Origin: Natronocalculus amylovorans
GTDB taxonomy: Archaea; Halobacteriota; Halobacteria; Halobacteriales; Haloferacaceae
DNA: 64,000 nucleotides
Reading direction: 5' to 3'
Assembly (NCBI RefSeq): GCF_023638035.1
Contig: NZ_JAKRVX010000001.1
Span: 741,965-805,964 of the forward strand
Part shown: one piece after another, positions 51,520 through 61,455 of the stretch
Numbering within the stretch: the first letter of the stretch is position 1
How the letters are laid out: each line of letters begins with the position of its first letter
Translations under genes and position numbers: made by a program
Notes under the pieces: model-generated
What the model was told of the DNA's origin: nothing
The model's input: only the letters and a program-made list of their open reading frames with translations
Database searches by the model: none

Positions 51520-53099
51520 CTGAAGAGACGACGCCTCATACTCAATCAGAGGCACGGACCGATGGTGGCACAGCAAGCGGAGCAGACACGGTCGCCATCG
51601 ATCCGTGGGGATCGTCTACGATCGACGACTACCGAAAGCTCTTCGATGAGTTCGGAATCGAATCGTTCGATGAGCTCCTCCCTGACGTGCCGCACCCACA
51701 CTATCTGATGCGTCGCGGGGTTATTTTCGGGCACCGCGAGTACGATCGCGTCGCGGAGGCGATGCAGAACGATGAGCCGTTCGCTGCACTCTCCGGATTT
51801 ATGCCGACTGGCGATCCGCATATTGGGCACAAACTCGTCTTTGATGAACTCATCTGGCATCAACAACAGGGTGGAGATGCATACGGTCTCATTGCGGATC
51901 TCGAAGCACACTCTGCACGTGGTATTAGCTGGGATGAGATCGACGAACATGCAACGAACTACCTGCTCAGCCTCATTGCCCTTGGCTTTGATGCCGAAGA
52001 CGGAACGCTCTATCGGCAGTCCACAAACCGCGAAGTCCAAGATCTTGCATTTGAGCTTGGCTCGCGTGCGAAATTTTCGGAATTTGAGGCAATCTACGGC
52101 TTCGATGGGGAGACAAGCATATCACACATGCAGAGTGTTGTCACCCAGATGGCTGATATTCTGTATCCACAGCTCGCGGATGAGCCAAAGCCAACCGTGA
52201 TTCCGGTTGGTCCCGATCAAGACCCACACGTTCGGTTTGCTCGAGATTTGGCGGTGAAAATGCGCTATTTCAAAGTAAGCAAGGCATTCGCAAGCTTTGA
52301 GGCAAGCGATGCCGAGCGACCACTGCTTGCAGACGCCTACGAAGCGCTCACCGACGGTGGCGACGAGCCAGTACGGTGCGAAGACGCTGCGACATGGCTC
52401 GCAGACACCGATGCCGCCCCTGCGTTTGCTGCGGCACAATCATCTGCTGTGAGCAAACTCGAGGCTGCAGGCAAAGAGCCACTTCGTCCACGGGTTCGAT
52501 TCTTCCACCGACACGGCCCTGAAGACGCATTTGAGGCGATGATCGGCGCGATCGAGGGTGAAAAACGTGTCTACGATGGCCATATTGATGCGTTCGAGCT
52601 TACGGTCGCGGACGCCGAAGAGCTTGCACGAGCGGTTGAAGTTGAAAACGGTGGCTTTGGATTCATGCAGCCATCATCGATCTATCATCGGTTCATGTCC
52701 GGCCTCACTGGCGGCAAGATGTCGTCTTCAATTCCTGCAAGCCATATTTCGCTCCTTGACGACCCTGAAGAGGGATACAATAAAGTCAAGTCTGCATCGA
52801 CCGGCGGTCGCGCAACAGCCGCCGAGCAGCGTGAACGGGGTGGTGAGGCTGATAAATGTCCAGTGTATGAGCTCTATGCCTATCTTCTTGCGAGCGACGA
52901 TGACGAGTTCGCAAAACACGTCTACGATGAATGTGTCAACGGTGAACGGCTCTGTGGCGACTGCAAGGAACAGGCTGCACAGCTGATGCAGTCATTCCTC
53001 GAAGACCACCAAGAGAAGCGCGAAGAGGCACGTGAGCTGCTTTCCGAGCTTGATATTGATCTGGACCTCGATCGCCGTGGTCCAGGTGGCGCACACTGA
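51516..53099 (+). CDS. trpS: Tryptophanyl-tRNA synthetase
   Basis: 527 aa class I synthetase. The ATG 51516 overlaps the endA stop (ATGA). SGFMPTGDPHIGHKLVFDEL contains the HIGH-type motif, and LTGGKMSSSIPASHISLLD the KMSKS-type motif. A long haloarchaeal insertion lies between about residues 250 and 320 (ASFEASDAERPLLADAYEAL). The acidic N-terminal 35 residues are poorly conserved. Haloarchaeal tRNA-Trp carries an intron cut by EndA, which makes the endA-trpS coupling functionally sensible. Confidence 0.95.
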   Translation: MTEETTPHTQSEARTDGGTASGADTVAIDPWGSSTIDDYRKLFDEFGIESFDELLPDVPHPHYLMRRGVIFGHREYDRVAEAMQNDEPFAALSGFMPTGDPHIGHKLVFDELIWHQQQGGDAYGLIADLEAHSARGISWDEIDEHATNYLLSLIALGFDAEDGTLYRQSTNREVQDLAFELGSRAKFSEFEAIYGFDGETSISHMQSVVTQMADILYPQLADEPKPTVIPVGPDQDPHVRFARDLAVKMRYFKVSKAFASFEASDAERPLLADAYEALTDGGDEPVRCEDAATWLADTDAAPAFAAAQSSAVSKLEAAGKEPLRPRVRFFHRHGPEDAFEAMIGAIEGEKRVYDGHIDAFELTVADAEELARAVEVENGGFGFMQPSSIYHRFMSGLTGGKMSSSIPASHISLLDDPEEGYNKVKSASTGGRATAAEQRERGGEADKCPVYELYAYLLASDDDEFAKHVYDECVNGERLCGDCKEQAAQLMQSFLEDHQEKREEARELLSELDIDLDLDRRGPGGAH

Positions 53100-53419
53100 C
53101 GACGCGGACCGAAACTGACTGCAACGCAATCTTTTTGAAAATACCCACACAGCATCACAGTATGGTATCCGAACCAGACTGCCGTCCGATCGCTCGTGAG
53201 TCGACTCCTACTCGGTTCGGATTTCCCTTTTCACTGCTGTGAGCGATCGGTGAACCGCAGCTGATACGTGTTCGTATCGTGCTGCTCGAAACTGATTGAG
53301 ATCGAGATCGAGATTGAATCGAACTGACACAGCCAACGACTCCGTCTGTCACGTAGCTGCGAGCGACAGTCCGGAAGCGATAACTGACGACCACACAGTA
53401 GCACACAACAACAGAAGAT
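53100..53419. other. Gene-free region between trpS and pheS with an inverted repeat
   Basis: It contains a perfect 9-base inverted repeat, ATCCGAACC (53167-53175) with GGTTCGGAT (53214-53222), and a direct repeat GATCGAGATCGAGATTGA near 53300. Only a 26-codon frame (53161-53241) is open and it has no protein-like features. It may hold the pheST promoter and leader. No tRNA fold is found around the GGTTCGGAT word. Confidence 0.4.
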
Positions 53420-54925
53420 ATGCGACTCCCAGAATCACAGCTTGCGGTGCTTGAAGCCGCAAGCGCGACGGAATCGATTTCCGTCGATCGACTGGCCGAC
53501 AACACCGGTCTTAAACCAGAAACCGTCACGCGAGCAGCGTTTGACCTGCGCGACGACGGACTGGTCTCGATCGACGAAACAGTACAGACAAGCGCTGAGA
53601 TTACAGCTGAAGCCACTGAGTATCTTGAGGACGGGCTCCCCGAAGTCCGGCTGTATCGTGCCGCGATCGACGCTGGCGCGGATACTGAACCGGTCCAGAT
53701 GGGCCAGCTCATCGGCGCCTCAGGACTTGCCGGACCGCAGGTCAATATCGCGCTCTCGAACTTTGCACGCAAAGGCTACGGGTCGATCGACTCCGGCGCA
53801 GTGTCAGCGGATCCGGATGCTGACCCGGATACTGACCCGGAACACAATGCCCTTGCTGGCCTTGCAGACGGTGAGACTGTTGCCGACGAGGATATCCTTG
53901 CACAGCTTGAACGGCGCGACCTCATCGTTCGATCGGAACAGACTGTTCGCTCAGTGACGCTTACCGACGACGCAGTCACGGCGTTGATGGAGGGAATCGA
54001 GGTTGCAGAGACAGTCGATCGGCTCACGCCCGAGATGCTTACCTCCGGTGAGTGGGACGATGTTGAGTTTACTGAATACAATGTTGCGGCGGATGCACCG
54101 TCGATCGAAGGCGGGCGTAAACATATCCTTCGACAGACTGCCGATCGGGTGAAAGACGTCCTCGTTGGCATGGGATTCAAAGAGATGGAGGGTCCACACG
54201 CGGACGCGGACTTTTGGATCAACGACTGTCTGTTCATGCCGCAGGACCACCCCGCACGAACACACTGGGATCGATTTGCACTCGATGTGCCACCGATCCA
54301 ATCCGTCCCCGAGGATCTCGTCGAACGTGTTGAGGATGCACACCGAAACGGAGTTGGCGAAGATGGTGACGGCTACCACTCTCCATGGAGCCGAGGCTTT
54401 GCGGAAGCGATCGCACTGCGCGGGCACACAACCTCGCTTTCGATGCGGTATCTCTCCGGCTACGCTGGGGCGGATATTGAGCCACCGAAACGATATTTTT
54501 CCGTCGAGAAGGTGTACCGAAACGATACGCTTGATCCAACACACCTGCTTGAGTTCTTCCAGATCGAAGGATGGGTCATGGCTGAGGATCTCTCAGTCCG
54601 TGATCTCATGGGGACGTTCGAGGAGTTCTACGCACAGTTCGGTATTACTGACATCCAGTTTAAGCCGCACTACAACCCGTACACAGAGCCATCGTTCGAA
54701 CTGTTTGGGACACACCCCACAACCGGTGAGCTTGTTGAAATCGGGAATTCGGGGATGTTCCGTGCAGAAGTGCTTGAGCCGCTTGGCATTGAGTGCGATG
54801 TGATGGCATGGGGGCTTGCGCTTGAGCGACTGCTCATGTTAATGTACGGCTTTGAAGATATCCGTGATGTCCACGGGACGCTGTGTGATCTTGAACTGCT
54901 GCGGGAAACGGAGGTGCTCTACTAA
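53420..54925 (+). CDS. pheS: Phenylalanyl-tRNA synthetase alpha subunit
   Basis: 501 aa archaeal/eukaryotic-type PheS. The N-terminal winged-helix domains have VDRLADNTGLKPETVTRAAF. An Asp-Pro repeat insertion (DPDADPDTDPE) is at about residue 135. The class II catalytic core has FKEMEGPHADADFWINDCLF, QDHPARTHWDRF, YFSVEKVYRNDTLDPTHLLE (motif 2) and WGLALERLLMLMYG (motif 3). It is coupled to pheT by TAATG at 54923-54927. Confidence 0.96.
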   Translation: MRLPESQLAVLEAASATESISVDRLADNTGLKPETVTRAAFDLRDDGLVSIDETVQTSAEITAEATEYLEDGLPEVRLYRAAIDAGADTEPVQMGQLIGASGLAGPQVNIALSNFARKGYGSIDSGAVSADPDADPDTDPEHNALAGLADGETVADEDILAQLERRDLIVRSEQTVRSVTLTDDAVTALMEGIEVAETVDRLTPEMLTSGEWDDVEFTEYNVAADAPSIEGGRKHILRQTADRVKDVLVGMGFKEMEGPHADADFWINDCLFMPQDHPARTHWDRFALDVPPIQSVPEDLVERVEDAHRNGVGEDGDGYHSPWSRGFAEAIALRGHTTSLSMRYLSGYAGADIEPPKRYFSVEKVYRNDTLDPTHLLEFFQIEGWVMAEDLSVRDLMGTFEEFYAQFGITDIQFKPHYNPYTEPSFELFGTHPTTGELVEIGNSGMFRAEVLEPLGIECDVMAWGLALERLLMLMYGFEDIRDVHGTLCDLELLRETEVLY

Positions 54926-56667
54926 TGCCTGTTGTTGATGTCAACCCTGACGAACTGCGCCGGCTCACCGGCAAAGAAGACAAATCAGATGCAGAACTGA
55001 AAAACGACCTGTTCAACCTTGGTCTTGAATATGAGGGTGAGACCGAAGATGGAGAGATGCAGCTTGAGTTTGCACCCGATCGGCTCGATCGACTCTCCGT
55101 TGAAGGCGTTGCACGATCGCTTCGCTACCAGTATGGTGACGATCGCGGCGTCTACGTTCCGAACACGAACGACGCTGACTGGGTGTTCGAGGTTGATGAG
55201 AGCGTTCCGGACGAACGGCCGTATGTAACCGGTGCGATCGTTCGCGGCGTGAATCTTACAGACGATGCGCTGGATTCAATCATCCAACTGCAAGAAAAAC
55301 TCCATGCAACGATGGGGCGGAAACGCGCAAAAGGGGCGATCGGGATTCACGATCTCACCATGCTGAAAGGTGAGGTACTCTCAGAGAGTTCCACTGCAAA
55401 CTCGATCACGTACAAAGGCATCGAACCCGATGGCGATCGGTTCGTCGCGCTTGATTCGGATGCAGAACTCACGCCTGCCGACGTTCTTGCACAGCACGAC
55501 ACCGGGAAAAAATACGCCGATCTTGTGAGCGAGTATGAGCGCTATCCGGCGATCTATGACGAGATCGGACTCTTTTCGTTCCCACCTGTAATTAACGGCC
55601 GCCGAACGGAGGTCACCACTGACTCACGTGACCTCCTTATTGAGCTTACCGGAACCGACCAGTGGACGATCGACCACATGTGCAATATCATCTGCTATGC
55701 GCTCGATGCACGTGGCGGGACAATCGAAGACGTCGAGGTTCACTACCCACATGCGGATGGACCGTACTCCGAGAGCGGTGCAGAGCTGCTCCGGCCGGAT
55801 TTTGAACTGAACGAAAAGTCGGTCACACACGATGCGATCGAAGGGATGCTCGGCATCGAACTGAGTTCAGACGATGTTGTAGATCTCTTTGAGCGATCGG
55901 GGCTTGATGCGACGTACACGCTTGGCAAGGATGTCACATACACTGTTTCGGTACCGCCATATCGCGTTGATGTGCTTCATGCGTACGATCTGATCGATGA
56001 TGTTGGCCGTGCGTATGGTTTCAACGAACTCGAACCAACATACCCCGATGTTGGAACCGTTGGTGGCCGACACGAACGGACCCGGATTGAGGATGCCGCA
56101 CGAGCTAGTCTTGTCGGGCTTGGCTTTGAGGACCTGCTCAACTTCCATATGATCTCTGCGGAAGAGAACTACGATCGCATGCGTATCGAACCGGGCACGG
56201 ACAGCCTCGGGGCCGGCGAGCCAGTCGTTATCACCGGCCCATATAGCGAGGATTACACCCAACTTCGATCGTGGGTGCTGCCATCGCTGATGATGGTGTT
56301 GGAAAACAACACACACCGTAGCTATCCGCAGGATCTCACAGAGATCGGCCTCGCGGCGAAAGTAGATACCGACGAGAACACAAACGTGAGCGAACACCGA
56401 TCGATCGGTGCAGTGCTTGCCCGACACGACGCAACCTACGAGGACGCAAAAGCGCGGCTACAAGCGCTCTGTGATGACTTCGGTGTTGCAATTGAAACGC
56501 CGGCGATCGAGCACCCGTCATTCATTCCCGGACGCGTTGCTTCGATCGTTGTCGATGGAGCGCAGGTGGGCGTCGTTGGTGAAATCCATCCGGCAGTGCT
56601 CGTCGAACACGACCTCGAACTGCCTGTGTCCGCGTTTGAACTCGATCTTGCTGCGCTCAATAAATAA
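54925..56667 (+). CDS. pheT: Phenylalanyl-tRNA synthetase beta subunit
   Basis: 580 aa. Archaeal-type PheT lacks the bacterial N-terminal EMAP and C-terminal anticodon domains. MPVVDVNPDELRRLTG is the archaeal start. B1/B5-type segments include TMGRKRAKGAIGIHDL, FPPVINGRRTEVTTDSRDLL and VPPYRVDVLHAYDLIDDVG. The C-terminal core (LLNFHMISAEENYDRM, HPSFIPGRVASIVVD) is the pseudo-catalytic and editing region. It forms an alpha2beta2 enzyme with PheS. Confidence 0.96.
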   Translation: MPVVDVNPDELRRLTGKEDKSDAELKNDLFNLGLEYEGETEDGEMQLEFAPDRLDRLSVEGVARSLRYQYGDDRGVYVPNTNDADWVFEVDESVPDERPYVTGAIVRGVNLTDDALDSIIQLQEKLHATMGRKRAKGAIGIHDLTMLKGEVLSESSTANSITYKGIEPDGDRFVALDSDAELTPADVLAQHDTGKKYADLVSEYERYPAIYDEIGLFSFPPVINGRRTEVTTDSRDLLIELTGTDQWTIDHMCNIICYALDARGGTIEDVEVHYPHADGPYSESGAELLRPDFELNEKSVTHDAIEGMLGIELSSDDVVDLFERSGLDATYTLGKDVTYTVSVPPYRVDVLHAYDLIDDVGRAYGFNELEPTYPDVGTVGGRHERTRIEDAARASLVGLGFEDLLNFHMISAEENYDRMRIEPGTDSLGAGEPVVITGPYSEDYTQLRSWVLPSLMMVLENNTHRSYPQDLTEIGLAAKVDTDENTNVSEHRSIGAVLARHDATYEDAKARLQALCDDFGVAIETPAIEHPSFIPGRVASIVVDGAQVGVVGEIHPAVLVEHDLELPVSAFELDLAALNK

Positions 56668-56760
56668 CTAGCAGTTATCTCTCTACCTCGGATATTCCTT
56701 TCTTGCATTTATTTTTGCCTGAACGAAACCTTTAGGTGACAATACGTGCCGGTATCTATC

Positions 56761-58005
56761 ATGGACAATAACTCTAATTCGTTTGAGACAATGTCGGTCA
56801 CATACGGTGAGCGTGACCAATCCCCTGCCCCAGGGGTAGAAGACGTTGTTGTGCCGATTCATCTTTCTTCGACATATTCGATCCCACGTATTGAAAAGGG
56901 AATGAGTCTTGAAGATGTTAACGCAGACGATGGTGAGTATCTCTACTCTCGGCTCGCAAACCCAACGCGAAATGCGCTTGAACACCGAATTGCAGCACTT
57001 GAGGGCGCATCACATGGGTTTGCAGTCGTCTCCGGAACGGCTGCGATCGCAACCACGATGTCGGCAATTCTTACGCCGGGTGACCACGTTGTCGCTTTTG
57101 AGGATCTCTACGGTGGCACAAAATCGATGCTTAAACGCTTCTTTAACGAGCGGCTCAACGTCGGTGTTGATTTCGTCGATGCAACTGATCCTGAAAACGT
57201 CGCTGCTGCGATGCGTGACGAGACCGCACTCGTCTGGATGGAGACGCCAACGAACCCACTTATCCATCTCTGTGATATTGCGGCAATTGCTGAGATTGCA
57301 CACGCCCATGATGCAAAACTCGGCGTTGACAACACGTTCCTCAGCCCATACTTCCAACAACCGCTTGCGCTCGGTGCAGATGTTGTGATCCACAGTACGA
57401 CAAAATATCTGAACGGGCACTCCGATTCGATTGGTGGGGCGATCGTCACCGACGATGATGCGCTCGCAGAAGAGATTGGATTCCTTCAACAGATCGGCCT
57501 TGGCGCAATGCTTTCGCCGTTTGATTCGTATCTCACCTTGCGCGGAATGAAGACGCTTCCACTGCGAATGCGACAGCATGAACAAAACGCGTTGGCGATC
57601 GCTCGTTTCTTAGAAGAGCATCCTGCAGTTGATGCCGTCCACTACCCTGGCTTAGAGAGCCACCCACAACACGACCTTGCGTGTGAGCAGATGGATGGCT
57701 TTGGTGGCACGCTCTCGCTTGAGTTGGCGACCGATCTTGATGGTGTTGTTGAGTTCCTTGGCGCGCTCCAACACTTCCCGCTTGCGGTCAGTCTCGGTGG
57801 TGTTGAGTCGCTTATTGAGCATCCAGCAACGATGACACACTCACCGCTTACCCAAGCGGAGCGCGATGCACTCGGGATCACTGACTCGTTGCTTCGAATC
57901 TCGGTTGGGACGGAAGCCGTTGAAGATCTCCGATACGATCTCGACACTGCACTCTCGATGATCTCGACAACCGATACTGCTCACCCGACAACCACGCAGT
58001 CGTAA
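56761..58005 (+). CDS. Cystathionine gamma-synthase/lyase family PLP enzyme
   Basis: 414 aa from ATG 56761 (MDNNSNSFETMSVTYGERDQ). Cys/Met-metabolism class: YLYSRLANPTRNALEHRIAAL, SGTAAIATTMSAIL, MLKRFFNERL, WMETPTNPLIHLCDI, DNTFLSPYFQQPLALGADVV, the PLP-lysine in HSTTKYLNGHSDSIGG, and SLGGVESLIEHPATMTHS. The family covers cystathionine synthase, lyases and O-acetylhomoserine sulfhydrylase. The SLGGxESLIxxPA motif favours cystathionine gamma-synthase/lyase, but the reaction cannot be fixed from sequence. Confidence 0.9.
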   Translation: MDNNSNSFETMSVTYGERDQSPAPGVEDVVVPIHLSSTYSIPRIEKGMSLEDVNADDGEYLYSRLANPTRNALEHRIAALEGASHGFAVVSGTAAIATTMSAILTPGDHVVAFEDLYGGTKSMLKRFFNERLNVGVDFVDATDPENVAAAMRDETALVWMETPTNPLIHLCDIAAIAEIAHAHDAKLGVDNTFLSPYFQQPLALGADVVIHSTTKYLNGHSDSIGGAIVTDDDALAEEIGFLQQIGLGAMLSPFDSYLTLRGMKTLPLRMRQHEQNALAIARFLEEHPAVDAVHYPGLESHPQHDLACEQMDGFGGTLSLELATDLDGVVEFLGALQHFPLAVSLGGVESLIEHPATMTHSPLTQAERDALGITDSLLRISVGTEAVEDLRYDLDTALSMISTTDTAHPTTTQS

Positions 58006-58051
58006 TCCATTCGCGGAATTATTTTCCCACCGTATCACTGACCACAATACA

Positions 58052-58744
58052 ATGATCCTTGTCGTGCAAAATGAGATCCGTCCGCGATTTCGATATCTCG
58101 GCGCTGAAATCCCACGATTTCTCCCACCGTCTACCGAGTATATCCTCCCCGACAATGACGCTGCGCCGTCGCTTGCTGGCGTTGATGCGCTCGTCATTAG
58201 CGGGAGTACTGCTGGTGTGTATGAACGAGCCGATCGGCCATGGATTGATGCGGGAATGGAACTTGTCCGCGAGGCGGTTGACCGAGAGATTCCAACGCTT
58301 GGTATCTGTTTTGGTCACCAACTGGTCAATGCAGCTCTTGATGGGGCTGTCGAACACAAGGGTCCAAAACATCGGTTCGTTGAACCGACCTATATGAACG
58401 ATCCGCTATTTGAGAACGTCTCTGCGGCTGTCCCTGCCGTCCACGGTGATATGGTAACGGAAGCCGGTCAGGGGATGGACGCGATCGCATCCCTTACGAG
58501 CGACCAATCGGACAGCAATTACGACTACCCGCTGTTTGCGACCCGACACGAATCTGCCCCTGTGTGGACGGTACAGTTCCATCCAGAACTTACCGACCGT
58601 GTCTTCGATCGGATTGTCGCTGATTTTGGATGGACAGAAACAGACGTTTCGATCGAAGACGTTGACACAGCACCGTTATTTTCAAACTTCTGTTCGCTTG
58701 CTGACGTTCAACACACTGTGGAACACACCCACGAGAGCGTGTGA
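58052..58744 (+). CDS. Class I glutamine amidotransferase-like protein (GuaA-N type)
   Basis: 230 aa. The triad is visible: the Cys in IPTLGICFGHQLVNAAL and the His/Glu in WTVQFHPELTD. The oxyanion strand is ALVISGSTAGVYE. It resembles the GATase domain of GMP synthase but has no attached synthase. The canonical GMP synthase glutaminase is usually shorter in its C-terminus, and here an extra acidic tail (ETDVSIEDVDTAPLFS) follows. It may be a stand-alone paralogue acting on an unidentified partner. It is upstream of valS in the same direction. Confidence 0.83.
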   Translation: MILVVQNEIRPRFRYLGAEIPRFLPPSTEYILPDNDAAPSLAGVDALVISGSTAGVYERADRPWIDAGMELVREAVDREIPTLGICFGHQLVNAALDGAVEHKGPKHRFVEPTYMNDPLFENVSAAVPAVHGDMVTEAGQGMDAIASLTSDQSDSNYDYPLFATRHESAPVWTVQFHPELTDRVFDRIVADFGWTETDVSIEDVDTAPLFSNFCSLADVQHTVEHTHESV

Positions 58745-58803
58745 CACGCTGTAGCGAAGGACCGAGGCGTTTAACACCCAACGCTGCCGAATTTTCTCCG
58801 AGA

Positions 58804-61413
58804 ATGCCTCGTGGAGATTATAACCCCGATACTGCCGAGCCAAAATGGCAGTCGACGTGGGTTACCGACCAGACATACGCGTATCCGGATGAATCGGTTG
58901 ACCCAGACACCGCTTTCTCGATCGACACACCCCCGCCGACGGTATCGGGAAGCCTTCACTGGGGCCACGTCTACGGATCGATACTGCAGGATATTGTTGC
59001 ACGCTATCATCGAATGAGTGGTAATGAGGTGCTCTTCCCGTTCGGATACGACGATAACGGGATTGCCTCAGAACGGCTCACAGAGCGTGAACTCGATATC
59101 CGACACCAAGACTACGAACGACGAGAGTTCCAGAAACGCTGTCGTGAGGTCTGTCGTACGTATGAAGATGAGTTCACAGAGAAGATGCAGGCGATGGGAA
59201 TCTCGATCGACTGGGAGAACACCTACCGAACGATCTCACCTGAGGTTCAACGAATCTCACAGCTATCATTCATTGATCTGTACGAACAGGGCAGAGAGTA
59301 CCGTCAGAAAGCACCGGCAATCTGGTGTCCAGAGTGTGAAACTGCGATCTCACAGGTCGAAACTGAAGACGCAGAGCACGACAGCCACTTCCACGACATC
59401 GAGTTTGCGTTGACAACAGAAACCGAGAGCGGACGGGATTCGTTCGTTATTTCGACCACACGTCCAGAACTGCTCCCTGCATGTGTCGCCGTCTTTGTTC
59501 ACCCGGATGATGAGGAGAACGCGGAACTCGTCGGCAAGACAGCAGAGATTCCGATCTTCGGACAGACAGTTTCAATTATCGAAGACGAGCGGGTCGACAT
59601 GGAAACGGGGTCCGGGATTGTCATGTGCTGTACCTTCGGTGACCAGACTGATATTGAGTGGTATCAAGCACACAACCTTGATCTGCGGATTGCGATCGAC
59701 GAATCCGGCCACCTGACCGACGTTGCAGGCGAGTATGAGGGGCTTCACTCCGATGCGGCTCGTGGGTCGATCGTCTCCGATCTTGACGACGTTGACGCAC
59801 TCGTCGATAAACGCGCAATTACGCACACGGTCAATGTGCACGAACGCTGTGGGACAGGCGTTGAGTTCCTTGTCACGAAACAGTGGTACATTGACGTGCT
59901 GGATAAGAAAGACGAGTACCTCCAAGCCGGTCGAGAGATGGAGTGGTTCCCCGAGAAGATGTTCACCCGATACAAACACTGGATCGACGGCCTCCAGTGG
60001 GACTGGCTCATCTCTCGGCAGCGATCGTCCGGTATCCCGTTCCCGGTGTGGTACTGTGAAGAATGTGATTATGAAGTCATCGCTGAGAAATCTGCTCTTC
60101 CAGTCGATCCGCTTTCGGATGAGCCACCGATTGATGCATGTCCAGAGTGCGGCCACACCGAGTTTATTCCTGAATCAGATGTGCTTGACACATGGGCCAC
60201 CTCTTCTCTGACACCACTCATCAACAGCGGATGGGATTGGGATGATTCAGCCGGCGAGTTCACGATGGACCGCCCGGAGATCTATCCAATGAGCGTTCGG
60301 CCACAGGGCCACGATATCATCTCATTTTGGCTGTTCCACACTGTCATCAAATGTTATGAACACACTGGTGAGGTACCATTCGACTCAGTGATGATCAACG
60401 GAATGGTTCTCGATGAGAACCGTGAGAAGATGTCTAAATCAAAAGGCAATGTTGTCGACCCGGATGCAGTCCTCGAGAAGTATCCGGTGGATGCAGCACG
60501 GTACTGGGCCGCTGGCAGCGCGATCGGTGATGACCTCCCATATCAAGAAAAAGGGCTCCGTGCCGGTGAGAAACTGATCCGCAAACTGTGGAACGCTTCA
60601 AAACTCGTCGATTCGATGACACCGGATGAACCGGTTGCCCGACCGGATGAACTCCGCGCTATTGACGCATGGTTACTTGCTGCGCTTGATGAAGAGATTG
60701 AGACGATCACCTCCAGATTGGAGACGCGTGAGTTCTCAAAAGCCCGCGATCGACTCCGCAGCTTCTTCTGGGGAACGTTCTGTGATGACTACCTTGAGAT
60801 GGTTAAGGGACGAGAAGACGACTCTGCGGCATACACGCTGCAAACCGCACATAACCGATTTGTCCGACTGTTCGCCCCAATCCTTGCTCATGTCACAGAG
60901 GAACTCTACGCAGATATGTACGCAACGGACGATGAGAGCGTCCATCTGCAGCCGTGGCCACAGCCGCTCGGCATTTCGGCTGATCGAGCTGCTGGTGCAA
61001 TGGCGATCAACGTCGTTGGCGCGCTTCGGAAGTACAAAAGCGCCAATCAGCTCTCGCTCAACAGCGAGCTACAGACCGTCGAAGTGTACGGCGATGTTGA
61101 AGCGTTCGAAGATGACATTACGTCCGTCATGCACATCAACGAACTCGTCATCCATGAGGGCGAGGCACCGATCGAATCCGCAATTACCGGGATTAGCTTA
61201 GACTACTCGGTTGTCGGTCCACAGTACGGAAGCCAGGTTCCTGATATTGAGACTGCACTCGGGCAAGACGACTACAAACTTGTTGGTGACGAACTTCATG
61301 TTGCAGGGCTCGAACTCGCCGCTGATGCGTTTGAGGTCGAAAAAGAGCGCCAGTACGCTGGTGAGGGTGAGTTTATCGAAGCCGGCGATGCGATCGTGAT
61401 CGTCAACAACTAA
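58804..61413 (+). CDS. valS: Valyl-tRNA synthetase
   Basis: 869 aa from ATG 58804 (MPRGDYNPDTAEPKWQSTWV). HIGH motif in TVSGSLHWGHVYGSILQDIV (HWGH). The editing domain is at about residues 190-330, with STTRPELLPACVAVFVHPDD. Zinc-type WCPECETAIS and CPECGHTEFI pairs are present. The KMSKS loop is REKMSKSKGNVVDPD. An anticodon-binding helical domain completes the protein, with no bacterial-type C-terminal coiled coil. The open frame upstream (from 58741) overlaps the previous gene and is not conserved. Confidence 0.96.
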   Translation: MPRGDYNPDTAEPKWQSTWVTDQTYAYPDESVDPDTAFSIDTPPPTVSGSLHWGHVYGSILQDIVARYHRMSGNEVLFPFGYDDNGIASERLTERELDIRHQDYERREFQKRCREVCRTYEDEFTEKMQAMGISIDWENTYRTISPEVQRISQLSFIDLYEQGREYRQKAPAIWCPECETAISQVETEDAEHDSHFHDIEFALTTETESGRDSFVISTTRPELLPACVAVFVHPDDEENAELVGKTAEIPIFGQTVSIIEDERVDMETGSGIVMCCTFGDQTDIEWYQAHNLDLRIAIDESGHLTDVAGEYEGLHSDAARGSIVSDLDDVDALVDKRAITHTVNVHERCGTGVEFLVTKQWYIDVLDKKDEYLQAGREMEWFPEKMFTRYKHWIDGLQWDWLISRQRSSGIPFPVWYCEECDYEVIAEKSALPVDPLSDEPPIDACPECGHTEFIPESDVLDTWATSSLTPLINSGWDWDDSAGEFTMDRPEIYPMSVRPQGHDIISFWLFHTVIKCYEHTGEVPFDSVMINGMVLDENREKMSKSKGNVVDPDAVLEKYPVDAARYWAAGSAIGDDLPYQEKGLRAGEKLIRKLWNASKLVDSMTPDEPVARPDELRAIDAWLLAALDEEIETITSRLETREFSKARDRLRSFFWGTFCDDYLEMVKGREDDSAAYTLQTAHNRFVRLFAPILAHVTEELYADMYATDDESVHLQPWPQPLGISADRAAGAMAINVVGALRKYKSANQLSLNSELQTVEVYGDVEAFEDDITSVMHINELVIHEGEAPIESAITGISLDYSVVGPQYGSQVPDIETALGQDDYKLVGDELHVAGLELAADAFEVEKERQYAGEGEFIEAGDAIVIVNN

Positions 61414-61455
61414 CGATACGGTACACCTCCCTATTTTATTCCATCTTATTTCATC

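Noticed and set aside
53161..53241. 26-codon ORF upstream of pheS
   Set aside because: Basic, unrelated to halophilic composition, no ribosome site; it coincides with the inverted repeat.
53155..53772. 205-aa minus-strand frame over the trpS-pheS gap and pheS
   Set aside because: Mostly antisense to pheS; serine/arginine-rich and without motifs.
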